From positions 66,544,397-66,608,396 of the forward strand of contig NC_037088.1 in NCBI RefSeq assembly GCF_002994745.2: a stretch of DNA of 64,000 nt, written 5' to 3'. The notes below the pieces were generated by a model, which was not told the origin of the DNA, ran no database searches, and saw only the letters and a program-made list of their open reading frames with translations. This document shows, one piece after another, positions 1 to 10,849 of this stretch. Source of the stretch: Rosa chinensis (Eukaryota > Streptophyta > Magnoliopsida > Rosales > Rosaceae). Both the position numbers and the translations under genes were made by a program. The number at the start of each line of letters is the position of its first letter. Within the stretch, counting starts at the first letter, position 1.

Positions 1-538
1 TGCTTCCTTATCTCCAAAATTCATCATTTCTTATCTCCAATTAATGTTCCACTATCATTTGTTTAATGCTAAACACTTTGGCATGGTAGCCTATAAATAG
101 AGGTTACAATGAAACACTTCAACACACAATTCACAACAACAATCTCTAAGATTATCCAAGCCTCTCTAGAGCAACCCTCTCCTTCTCTTACCGGTAGTCA
201 TACTCCAGTCCTAGTCTCCTCACGAGCCAACTGTTAGTGCTACCAAATCTTCCAGCCAAGCTAAAGTCACGCTTTAGCAAGTTCTCCTCACTTCCTAGTA
301 GTTCTCGCTCTGCTCGATCTACAACATTGAGTATCGATTGTGATTTTGAAGAAGCTCAGCAAAAGTCCTTGCCATGAGGCACAAAGAATCCCACTACGAG
401 GTTGGTGCTCTCCTCATCCACAATCGCTTGAAAGAAGTCAGGTCAAAGGACACCCCCGACGGCCTCACCCGAACGGTGCTGGCACGCCCGCACAGAAAAG
501 AGACTGTTAACCAGCTGCAACAAAATTGGAGCCAAACA
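1..538 (+). repeat. Element 1 5' LTR, 3' portion
   Basis: This is the last 538 bases of the 5' LTR, ending in CCAAACA, and it aligns to 59790-60327 without indels. It contains the motif CTATAAATAGAGG near position 91, a convincing TATA box for the element's own transcript. The U5 part follows and the LTR ends four bases before the TGG of the primer-binding site. Confidence 0.9.
91..99 (+). promoter_or_regulatory. TATA box in the Element 1 LTR
   Basis: The motif TATAAATAG lies here, about 450 bases before the LTR end. The same motif is kept in the 3' LTR at about 59880. It is the likely core promoter for full-length retrotransposon RNA. I infer this from the motif only. Confidence 0.6.
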
Positions 539-541
539 TTT

Positions 542-559
542 TGGCACGCCCAGTGGGAC
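542..559 (+). other. Element 1 primer-binding site
   Basis: The sequence TGGCACGCCCAGTGGGAC begins three bases after the LTR end. A TGG start complementary to a tRNA CCA end, placed just inside the LTR, is the standard minus-strand primer site. I do not assign the tRNA. Confidence 0.75.
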
Positions 560-945
560 ATACTGTGAGCTATAAATCACACCACTATTAAGAAGTTGAG
601 GTTAGTAAGGGGTTGTGAATCATAACGGAATAGGTGAAGTCTCTTTTGTTAATATTGACCTAAACTCCTTATTGGTGCCTAGTTAAGGTCTCTTAAGGTT
701 AAGGGCGGTTTTTATTAACACTTGTTGAACTGTCTTCACACTTATGATCTTTCTCATCTTAGTAAGAATAACCTATGTGAAATGGTGTCTAGAAAGGGGA
801 CAACGTTCATAACAGGTTATTGAATCCAGAAGTGCGTACAAATGGGCCTAAACCACTATGTAGGAGTAGTTCATGCCAAAATGGATTCTGCCACTTTTGT
901 TCGCCTTCCCCCACCTGGCCATTTCAGTAAGGTTGCCCAAAGGAT
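560..945 (+). other. Element 1 untranslated leader
   Basis: This stretch runs between the primer-binding site and the first gag reading frame. No open frame of interest was seen, and it most likely holds the packaging leader. Confidence 0.5.
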
Positions 946-3900
946 TTGAAAGAAAGATTGTGTCTAGGCGACTATACTTGGGCCGCACGTCTAAACCTTG
1001 ATTCACAGTGTCTTATTGAATTCAGCTACTTTCAATTCAGACTTCCAGAAGCCATTGGGAAGTCAAGCGCAAACCCTTATCAAAAGGTTTACGTTAACTG
1101 CCCGAAACATAAGACCTCCAGTTACAGACCGCACTCGCGTGCAGACTGTCGTGGTCTTTCCGAAGAACAAGTAATCCAAAGATTTTCTCCCCACCCTCCA
1201 TCGACAGAGATGTCAACTGAACGAGGAGGAAATCAACGTTATACTACTGAAGGCGAGAAAGTTCTTGCCGCCCAGCCTAATCAGGCTGGCGATACGTCTA
1301 GCATCACCCAGGTAGCCGCGAGCGCAGTTACAACTATTGACTTTGTGCCTATTCTCGTTCCAGAAAATGTGACCATAGAAGAGCGGCTTAATATCCTTCA
1401 ACAGAATTCTGCTGCATACCATGAGAAGATGGAAAAAGCCCTTGCGGAGGACCGTCGACGGCTTGATGAGTTCACTATCTCGGTCAAGAGGCTGGAGCTA
1501 GGGGCACAACAAACACAAGGGCAATTGGATGACATGAACCAAAAAATGTAGAAGAACCACGAAGAGCTGTTGGTCGTAAGCAAACACATCGCTTCAGCAG
1601 TCGCGACGATTCGCAAAGAAGGATCCAACGTCGCGACCCAGGTGGCCATGCAGAAGGCTGACCTCGATCAGGCTAGAGAGGTTCTACATAAAACACTGGG
1701 AGATCCTAGCGCCATTCTGGGCTCTCTAGGTCAGCCCCCTATATCTGGCAAGTACATACCGCCAAATGCTCGTGAAAAAGCAAGCGGCGGCAATACGACC
1801 ACATCCGCTACTGTCGCGTCAGTCAAAGGTAAAGAGACTACTCTGGCAATGAGTGGGAAGAACAACACCGCGTTATCAGTCACGCAAGGGCCAGGACTTT
1901 GAAAATCAATGAAGGGGCCCTTTCATATCATAGCCTGTTTCCCCAATACGACAGCGACAGAGTTGAATACGTGCACCACGATCAACCTCCAGCAAGCCAT
2001 TATGGTATCGACCAGGTTAAAAGTCCAGCGAAGGTCACCACAGCCACAAAGGGTCAGCCAGCAGTGGTTTTTACGTCACAGACGTCAACCCGACACAAAA
2101 TGACCCATGGAGGCGGCGTATCTTTGGTTAATCAGGCTTCACAGGCGCCACCCCTGATCTGGCCAGTTGATGATACAGTGGTTCACCCACCTCCTCCTTA
2201 TCCAAGATATGTAAGGAGAGAGGAGGTAGAAGCAATGATCAGGGCCGCGAACCAGAGGCCTAACCTGGAGGAGGCCTACCAGGGGCCCTTCCCACAGCAT
2301 ATTACACAAACACCTTATCCTAGGGGATATAAGAACATTACGTTCTCTACTTTCTCGGGAGAGGAAGTCGAAAATGCCGTGGCCCATTTGGTTAGGTTTC
2401 GAGTACAGTGTGGCCAGTACCAGAACGATGACAATCTAAAGTGTAACATCTTCGCTACTTCTTTATCGGGGTCTGCCTTCACCTGGTTCACTAAGCTACA
2501 ACCGGGATCAGTTGCGAGTTGGCCCGTGATGGAGAAGCTGTTCAAGGAAACCTTCGGGACTATCGAGCCGGAAGTAGATCTGGCTTCACTCACTCAGATG
2601 GCTCAGTAGCCAACTGAATCTGCTGTCATGTACCTTCAGCGCTTTCAGATCCAGAAAGGAAAGTTGAACGTGATTCTGCCGGAGAAAGAACTGGTGAAGT
2701 TGGCAATCAAAGGCTTAGAGCCCCGCCAACGCAAAAAACAGCATGGAAGCATGTTCAATTCCATGGGGGAACTAATCACAGAAGTAGGAAGTTTCGAGCA
2801 CTTGCTCAGGGAGATGGACGCTATGAAAAACGCCTCGAAGGGGACATACATCCCAGGGAAACGCCGAACAGTGGCTGCGCTCAGCCATCAATCCAGTTCC
2901 TTTGATCCTTACTACAAGAGTGAGAAATCTAGTACAGCAAAGGCTGATGAGTCTGAAGAAGACAAGATAGCTGCCCTGGAACTCACCGGGAAAAAGGCTT
3001 CAACGCTAAAGCAACTGAAGCTGTGCAAAGAGCCGGTGAAGCTCAAGTTGGTGGTTTTCACCAAACCAGAGTTCGCAAGTTATACTTACGACGGGAACAA
3101 AGCGCATGAAATCTTGGATGAAATGATCGCTGCAAAGATGGTGAAAACCGACTTCGGCCCATTTCCCAAACCAGAGCAGCTAAGGGGGAAGAAATACTGC
3201 AAACTCCATAATATGTGGAATCATAATACAGCTGATTGTATTAAGCTGAAGGATCAGATCCAAATCTGGTTAAATAACGGTAGTTTGCAAGTAGAGACGC
3301 CGACAACAGCAGCAGCGTTGGTGGACCTAGATCCTTTCCCAGATACCGGCATCAACATGGTGGATGTGGCATGGGGTGAAAAAGATCAGCAGAATCAAAG
3401 TCCAGACCACGCTGCTAAGGATTTGAAAAGGGCTGGAGACAAAGTCGTGAAGCGGGAATCCAAGACTCGTTTACCCATCGTCCTATGCTCGCGGTGCAAG
3501 GAAGAATATGACACTCGAGCCTTGCATGAGGAAACATCCCAGACTGTCTGCTTTGGATCTCTGCCACCAATACAGTTAGTATCATCCTCTAGAAACTTCC
3601 AACCATGCAGCCCAAGAGTACACAGTGGTTCAGAAACTCCTTCTCCAAGGGACTCAAACTTATTCAAAAAGTTGAAGACCGCGAGGGAAGAAGGGCAAGC
3701 AGATAAGCGGCAAGGGGTTTTTACCAGACCTTACATTCCGCCTATGTTGACATCCTCCATCAAAGAAGGGAGATGGTATACACAGAAGAAGGGCAAGGCG
3801 GTGGAGATAAGCTCTTCAAGGAAGAGAAAACTCCAGCGGAGGTTTGGAGAAGCAAAGCGAACCTTGGAAGCACCAGAACAAGGATTGATCAAACCATCGC

Positions 3901-4240
3901 AATTACTGAAACCTCCAGAAGAGTATTAGAGACAATTGGAGGCACTGGCCTCCAAGAGATTCATTTCCCCGCAATTTCAGAAACCGCAGCCCAAAGTATC
4001 GCGCCAAGAGCAAAAACACGTGCCCCTAAGAGCAGCGCTCAGGAGAAGTCCCTAGTTCCCGCGAGGTAAGAACCGCCGCCAGCTCGTAAAGTCAATGTTT
4101 GGCGGAGAATATCTCATGAAGGAAGAAATAGCGAGCCTTCCATCTTTGACAGGCTGGGGAGCAAAGACAATCGGTCCGCATTTGTGCAGAAAGTTCAAAG
4201 CTTAGTGGTCGCCCTCCCAGAGGAAGTGCCAGCGGCGAAA
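946..4240 (+). pseudogene. Element 1 gag (capsid and nucleocapsid) with internal stops and a frameshift
   Basis: The gag region encodes the structural protein of the virus-like particle. The N-terminal part (946-1902) is charged and helical. The central part (about 2330-2610) carries the retrotransposon gag core with the segment FTWFTKLQPGS. A CxxHx(n)HxxxxC-type zinc knuckle follows at about 3195-3240 (CKLHNMWNHNTADC). The frame is broken by a TAG at 1549-1551, a frame change near 1900, a TAG at 2607-2609 and a TAG at 3927-3929. Across solo LTR A the reading frame rejoins directly into the sequence at 17834, so the insertion separated a once continuous gag-pol. It is not expected to make functional Gag. 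Confidence 0.8.
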
Positions 4241-5268
4241 CAAATTGACTTGACTCATAAACTTTCGCAAGCGTACGAATCGTTGTCAAGTAAGGGAAAT
4301 ATTGAGCCCAAAGATTATCGTACCACGGGGATTAGTGGCTAACCCACAATCCTTGGGTGGTCGGAACTAAAGTCACTAAGCAAACAAAATAAAAATAAAG
4401 TGAATAAAAAGGCTAATCTAAGGCACCAAGCCTTAGTAATGCTCGGCTTTGGTTTTCACCAAAGCCTAATCAAAACTAAGAGCCTAGTGGTGGATATGCA
4501 CAAATGAGTCGAAATTTGTAGTGGGTTTTGAATTGTGAATTAACTAAATTAAACGCAACCGAAAAGTAAACTAAACAACTAATTAACGAACTAGAAAATT
4601 AAATTTGGGTTTTCAAATTAACGGGAATATGGGAGTGTCGGGTGATTCACACTAACCCTCCTGCAAATATCGAAGCCAATTTCACAAATGCATGCATTTC
4701 CTATATGTGTCGAGTCCCGTATTTAGTACCGGTTAAGGCTACTAAACCAATTATCCTTTCGGTGTATTGATTATACCAGTTAAGGCCACAATCAACTCTC
4801 TAATTTGGGCATTACGCCGGTTAAGGCCGCAATATCCAAAATTAGAGGCCTAGAGAGCAAGATAATAGAGACCCAAGCAAGCTTAGCTACAATTAAGCTA
4901 GCTAATGGTCACCACACTTAAATTCTAGATGCCACAAGACTAATAAGTTGTCAATTTATCAATCTATTCATCGTAATTGCCCACAACATAATTCCAAAGG
5001 TTGACAAAGCCTAGAAACATGCTTCTAAGGACCAATAAATTCGGATTTAAAGCATACACAATGGAAATTGCATTTATTAAAATTAAAGCATCAATATTTA
5101 TACAAGATGAGTTAGGGGTTCACAACCCTAACTCCCAAAATTGAACTACTCACTATCCATAGTTAAATACATCATCAATAGCAAATAAAATTATGGAATA
5201 GATAATAAGGAAGAGAGGGGAGAGTTAGCTTGGTCACTTCTAGCTATGAGCTAGTATGAACCAAACAA

Positions 5269-5784
5269 TGTTAATGTCTAAAAGTCTGGCGGTAGCCGGA
5301 CCTTAGTTAACGCTGATCCGTTGGGCGGATCGATACTCGTGTTAATGTTGTAGTCCCCGTTACCTGTCAAGTAAAATACAACGGGCGTCAGAGGGAGACC
5401 GCGCTGGGCGGCCTTCAACTCTCCGATGCCTAAGTTAGTCAATGTATTTATGTTGACAAAGTAACAGTAGGTAAGTATTGAATGCGTCCTTAATGAGGAG
5501 AGAGGAGAGAACCTTTTATTGGTGAGGAAGAGACTGATCTTGTCTTTGTTTTCGATGTGGGACTGATATGCTTCAGTTCTCAGTTTCAGAAGCTTCTGAT
5601 GCCATCTTGGCGCGGCGCGTGGCGGCGCGTCAGTGGCGATCTGGAGGTGGTCCGATGCTGAGGTTGTAGCCCGCCTGGCGGTGTGTCTGCATGTCATTCC
5701 TTTGGTTGGAATTAGTACCTTTAGTGGTACAATGAGCATGGCCCATTATAGCTAATTATGTTTGCAAATGTACATGTATGTACA
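5269..5784 (-). repeat. Element 2 3' LTR (left)
   Basis: This 516-bp LTR matches 16622-17137 with about five substitutions by eye. It is the downstream LTR for the minus-strand gag-pol. Confidence 0.95.
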
Positions 5785-6344
5785 AGTCCCCCAAGTCCCC
5801 AGTCAAGGAGGGCAATCTTGGTTGGGGAGTTGTTCGGCGGTTTGAAGCGTTTTCTTCCGCTAGACTTGCAAGAGCATAATTAGCGTCAGTGCGTTGTCAA
5901 TCAATTGGTTTTACTGACCAAACGCTTTGTACCCTTTCAGGTGGGCCCCTGCTGGGCCCCCCAGGGAGTCCCCCACTCCCCGACGAAGATAGACCTCCGG
6001 ATGGTAGGTAAATTGTTTGATGAGGGGGAGCTGCACGGAGCAGTGGGTGTTGGGTAGCGAGCCCAATGTTTTAGCACCCAAATGACGGGGGTCAACGTGC
6101 CTGATCAGGGCTGTCGTAGACTTTGACTAGTCCCCGTGTCCCGTAGGGACGGTCTGACGGTAACGCCGCGTAGCGGTCGTTGTCAGAGTAAGGCGTAGCC
6201 TCGGGATTTTCCGTTTGGCGGACATCCCCCCGCTGGATGCAGCAGGAAGCAGCGTCCGATAGACGTGCCTGGCAGTATTTTGCAAGATGAAAAGAAAGGT
6301 TCCGCCAGCGGTGTGTAGCGAAAAACACCCCGCCTGCAGGGTAG
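5785..6344 (-). other. Element 2 polypurine tract and 3' non-coding region
   Basis: Read on the minus strand, the bases next to the LTR are purine-rich (ACTTGGGGGACT at 5785-5796), as expected for the plus-strand primer. The rest holds no supportable gene. Element 3 has the matching region at 22011-22570. Confidence 0.65.
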
Positions 6345-7034
6345 CAAGGGAGAAGTCCTGCTGGCGGGGTTTCGCTGGCGGAGACTTCGTCTCTTGGAAA
6401 ATGACAAGGGAGAAGTTCCGCTGGCGGGGTTTGCTCAGCGGAGACTTCGTCTCTTGAAAAATGACAAGGGAGAAGTTCCGCTGGCGGGGTTTGCTCAGCG
6501 GAGACTTCGTCTCTTGGAAAATGACAAGGGAAAAGTCCCGCTGGCGGGGTTTGCTCAGCGGATACTTCGTCTCTTGGAAAATGACAAGGGAGAAGTCCCG
6601 CTGGCGGGGTTTCGCGGGCGGAGACTTCGTCTCTTGGAAAATGACAAGGGAGAAGTTCCGCTGGCGGGGCTTGCTCAGCGGAGACTTCGTCTCTTGAAAA
6701 ATGACAAGGGAGAAGTTCCGCTGGCGGGGTTTGCTCAGCGGAGACTTCGTCTCTTGGAAAAGGACAAGGGAGAAGTTCCGCTGGCGGGGTTTGCTCAGCG
6801 GAGACTTCGTCTCTTGAAAAATGACAAGGGAGAAGTCCCGCTGGCGGGGTTTGCTCAGCGGATACTTCGTCTCTTGGAAAAGGACAAGGGAGAAGTTCCG
6901 CTGGCGGGGTTTGCTCAGCGGAGACTTCGTCTCTTGAAAAAATGACAAGGGAGAAGTTCCGCTGGCGGGGTTTGCTCAGCGGAGACTTCGTCTCTTGGAA
7001 AATGACAAGGGAAAAGTCCCGCTGACGGGGTTTA
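6345..7034. repeat. 60-bp tandem repeat array, about 11 units (Element 2)
   Basis: A unit of exactly 60 bp starting GACAAGGGAGAAGTTCCGCT repeats about eleven times with a few substitutions and one 1-bp insertion near 6941. Each unit has two potential hairpins: GAGAC-ttc-GTCTC, and CCGCTG paired with CAGCGG across about 12 bases. Because 60 is divisible by three, both strands stay open for long stretches as 20-residue repeats. I regard those frames as by-products. The array ends about 230 bp upstream of the TATA box of the antisense gene, so an upstream regulatory role is possible but unproven. Confidence 0.9.
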
Positions 7035-7264
7035 CGAAGTTGCCCCTTCGGTGGTTAATACGTGTCGAGCCTATAGCGGGTTAGCGAGCGTAGGTTTGTC
7101 TGCTAAGCCTGTCCGTCTTCTAGCCTTTAATGACAGTAACTGTGGGTTTCGTAACCGAGATGACGCCTCGGGCAATCCGGAGAGTGAGTGGAGACGTACG
7201 ACACGTGTATGGCTAACAAGTGATGTCGGTATGGAGCGGACGGCTGAGGACGCGTTTGGGCCGA

Positions 7265-7272
7265 TATAAAAA
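7265..7272 (+). promoter_or_regulatory. TATA box of the Element 2 antisense gene
   Basis: TATAAAAA followed by a G run sits about 430 bases before the ATG at 7697. It is conserved in Element 3 at 23463-23470. A G-box core CACGTG lies at 7202-7207 in this copy but is lost in Element 3. A start of transcription near 7297 is inferred. Confidence 0.7.
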
Positions 7273-7296
7273 GGGGGGAAACTCTGGGGGATTCGA

Positions 7297-8887
7297 CACT
7301 TTGTGAAAATTTTGAAAGCTTAGTCACCGTTTGTCCGAGACCGGAGAAGGAGCCTACCGAAGTTTGGGTATACCACTCCCAGAGAGACGTCGGTCGTAAC
7401 TGTGCACCACCGTGCCGGAGATTGCACCACTGAGGTTGGTATTCGGATCTCCGTCTTCTGCTATTTGTTTCTGCCATTTTCTGGGATAATTGCTGGGGTT
7501 TGAATGGGGTTTCTTTGGGTGGGATGGTTGGATTATGGTTGGTGGCTGAGAACTCTTACAGCCGAAACTGGGTTGAGTAGTCTGTTTTGTAGTTTGGAGT
7601 TTTCTGGGTTTTGTTTTTGATTATTTTGGCTAAATCTGATGCGAGAATAGGTTAGATCTGTGTTTGTGCTAACTGATGTGGGTTTTAGGGTTTGGGATGG
7701 CTAGCGTTATAGAGATTTCGAGCAGTGAGGATTCCGGGTCTGACGTGTCGTTCAGCGCGGCGGATAGGATTTTTATTGATTCGTTCCGTCCGTCTGCCCC
7801 TGCAGGAACCTCACTGCCAGAAGCGCTAGACGTTGAGCTGCTACAGAACATCCCCTGGGAAGTAGTTATGGGTCGGGGTTGGCGTCGGGAGAGTTCTAAG
7901 GCTGGCGAGGCCGCTGCCGCCAAAGCCAGGCGCGACGAGCGTCTGGCGAGTAATAGTGCTGCTAGCGGCTCCGCTGGGGAAGAAGACGTAGCGGGGCAGC
8001 ATGCGGAATCGGCGTGGGTCCTGTCAGATGGTACTGCCGTTGACGAGGCAGGTGGGCGGATGACAGCCGTTGCGGTTAACCGGCTGAAACAGACGTTCCG
8101 GTTGCCGGGGTCGGTGAAGCTGCGTCCGCCGACAGCGGATGAGAAGGCATCTATTCTCCCGCCGGGATCTGCTGCCGTTCATGAGGCGATATTCCGCCAA
8201 GGGGTGACACTCCCGCTGGTGCCCAACCTCCAGATCCTGGTGTGCGAATTTGGCCTTGCGTTGGGTCAGATTTGCCCCAATATGTGGCGTCTGTTGCTCG
8301 CCGTGAACTCCCTTTGGCGGTTATCCGGGTGTGAGGGGCCTACCGTGGCGGAAGTGCTTCACTTCTACGAGTTGGTGTACGTGAAGCGTCGAGGCTGCCA
8401 AGGGCAAGTGAACTTGAGCCGCCGGCAGGGAGCGCCGAAGCTGATCGAGAACCTGAGGGACTCAATGTCCTACTGGCGGGGGACCTTCTGCGTGGCCACC
8501 GACGGTTGGGAGTACCACGCTAGGTCGAATGCGGAAGGGCCGACATTTAGGATTAAGTCCGAGTTCCAACCTATTCGAGGTTGGTGTGAGATTTCCACTG
8601 AAAGTAGTTGTCGTGGCTACGTGCTTGTACTTGTACTCCGACTAACGACGTGTTTGCCTCCTTTTTTTTTTTGTAGCGGGACTTCGGTACACGCTAACGC
8701 GCGAAGAAGAGTGTCGCGTGGCGAGGATCAGGGGTTGCTGGCGGAACCGGAACCTGCTTGATTTCCGCCTGCTGACTGGTTGGGAGCTGCTGGTCGACCT
8801 GCGACTAACACGCTCCGTTGGTGAGGAGTCTACCCTGTCGTTTCGTATTATATTTTTGAATTGTGTCTGACTGGTGGCTGTCTTCCC

Positions 8888-8918
<31 letters not shown>

Positions 8919-10545
8919 ACTCCGCCGGGCAACAAATCAAGTCGCGACGCATTTGAGAAGGCGATGGATCGGGCGGAAATAGAAAATTTTTTGGAGGCCA
9001 TGTACGCCGAGGGGCTAGCGGCCCAACAGACTGTAGTGAACCCTGAGACGTTGGCGCTGAGCCAGTCCGAGGTTCCGGTGGTGATGCCGATGCCGCACCA
9101 TTCTCATCTTGGCGAGGATGGGCTGCCTACAGTGCAGGCGGGGACCCAGACTGCCGGCGGGGACCCAGACTGCCGGCGGGGATCAGAGGGGAAGTGCTGC
9201 GGCCGGGCCTCAGAAGGAGCGGATGCCTGCCCAGAGGCGTGGTCCTCAGAAGGTGGTTCAGCCGGCGGGAGAAGTCATTGTGACGAGGGAGGAACCGCCA
9301 GTAAGGGCGACGAGGGCCGCCGCTGGGGGCCAGAGGGAGCTGGAGAAAAAGCGCCGGACGGCTGAGTCTCCTGACGAGGAAGAGGGAGAAGAGGTGGAGG
9401 TGGTTGGGGCCCGCCAACAGAAGAAGGCCCTCCAAGCTCCTGCAAAAACTGCTGCAGTGGAGGGAGAGGCGCCCGCCGTCAGCGATCTGGACTCCTTCGC
9501 CGAGTATGCGCCATTCATGACAGAAGGGGAGCGGGAGTTCCTCTTCCATCTGTGCGAGCGGCTGGGGTTCGGGGGTCTGGCGGGCATATCGCGCCCGACG
9601 GCAATTGACCAATCGCCCTTCAGCTCGGCGTTTGGTCAAATATCGGCGGGGTTACACGATATGTTCGTGGCGGCGTCAAAGCAGCCCCGGGTTGAGGAAG
9701 AGCTCAAGGGAGAAATTGGAGGTCTCCAGAGGGAGTTGGCGGAGGCCAAGGAGAGACTGGCGGAGATCGAGCGGGGACTGGTCAAGGCGGAATGTGATTA
9801 TGCGGACGCCCGCGGCAAGCTTAATGCGGCCATCCGGCGGGATCTGGAGAGGAATGAACACGTCTCCAAGTTGGAGCAGGAGATCGGGCTGCTGCAGGAG
9901 CGGATAGCCGCTAAAGACAAGAAGCTCATTATAGTGCAGCGGGAGTCCGCCGAAAGGATGGCCGAACTGAAGCGGCTGGGGGGTGAGGTTACCCGCCTGA
10001 GAGCTGAGGGGAGCACCGCTGCAGCAGCTGCTGTTGAAGCATTCAAGCAGTCGGTGGAGTTTAAGAAGACGCTGACCGAAGCGGCGAAGTCTGGGGCCCG
10101 GGCCAATATAGATATGTTGAAGCGGAAGGGTGCCATTGACTTTGCAAAGGCGTCACAGCCTGACGTGCCGCCGGTCGAAAGTGTCCCGGCGGAGACAGAA
10201 GTGCCCGCTCCAGCTGTAGGTGCTCACTCGGGCAGCGGAGAAAGTGGCCCACATCCGACGGAAGGGTCCCAGCAGACCCCGTCGGAGGTGTCACGTGCCG
10301 GATTTCTGGAGGCACACACCCGGGCCGACGGCACCATAGAGACCCCCAGTCCGACAGCCCGAGGGTCCGATCAAGCGAGCCGATCGGTCGTGCCGCCAGC
10401 CGTTGAAGCAGCAGAGGCCGAAGCCAACCGCTGAACCTATCTGAGACCTCGACAGTTTTTTTTTTTTTTTTTTTTTTTTTTTGTAGCCGCTGAGGCACAC
10501 TAGTTTGTAAAGAATTTTGTGGAATAAAGTAAATTTCTGACTTGG
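7297..10545 (+). pseudogene. Element 2 antisense gene: Transposase_28-like (putative gypsy-type transposon) protein, one frameshift
   Basis: This spliced gene runs opposite to gag-pol. Exon 1 is untranslated and ends at 7434. Intron 1 is 7435-7688, with a CTAAC branch-like motif before the acceptor. The ATG is at 7697 (MASVIEISSSEDSG). Coding exons are 7697-8579, 8677-8820 and 8917-10434, with GT-AG introns 8580-8676 and 8821-8916 whose phases agree. The domain at about residues 165-290 (HEAIFRQGVTLPLVPNLQIL, then LALGQICPNMWRLLLA) resembles the PF04195 family found in plant Gypsy elements. The last exon encodes a long coiled coil rich in E, A, K and R. A 19-bp tandem duplication at 9140-9177 shifts the frame, which is the one clear defect. 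Function is unknown; extra antisense frames are known from Tat elements. Splice sites are predicted from sequence only. Confidence 0.75.
10523..10528 (+). terminator. Polyadenylation signal of the Element 2 antisense gene
   Basis: AATAAA lies 89 bases after the stop codon and is conserved in Element 3 at 26708-26713. It puts the end of the antisense transcript near 10545, about 300 bases from the end of pol at 10850, so the two genes converge tail to tail. Confidence 0.65.
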
Positions 10546-10849
10546 TTTGCCATGATGTGTGTGTAGTATTTTTGAGTTATATTTTCTTTTGTCGATCAAT
10601 GGAACATTAAAGGAATTAAGATTGGTCCAAGTGCACCACGTAGCGGACGGGGTCCGCCGACGATTGCTGGCGTTGCCAGTTGCCCTCAGTGCTAGACTTG
10701 GTAACAATGGTCTGAATAATTCCTCGTTTCATTGATGGCTGACTGATCAGCGTACAAAAGTGGGGTAGTACCCGTTGGGTAGCTTCCCTTAGCTAAACAT
10801 TTGGACAAAAGATTTAGCTAAGTCAAGATGCGCATGGGTAGCGGTTTGA

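Noticed and set aside
6127..6948. Long open frames of 20-residue repeats on both strands (also 22316-23282)
   Set aside because: They follow from a 60-bp tandem repeat whose length is a multiple of three. There is no start context, and short units of Element 3 break them.
6345..7034. CRISPR-like array
   Set aside because: Units are contiguous with no spacers, and the genome is a plant.
10457..10484. Poly-T as the poly-A tail of a retroposed gene
   Set aside because: The same tract at the same place in Element 3 is shorter and lies inside the transcription unit, before AATAAA, so it is a local homopolymer.
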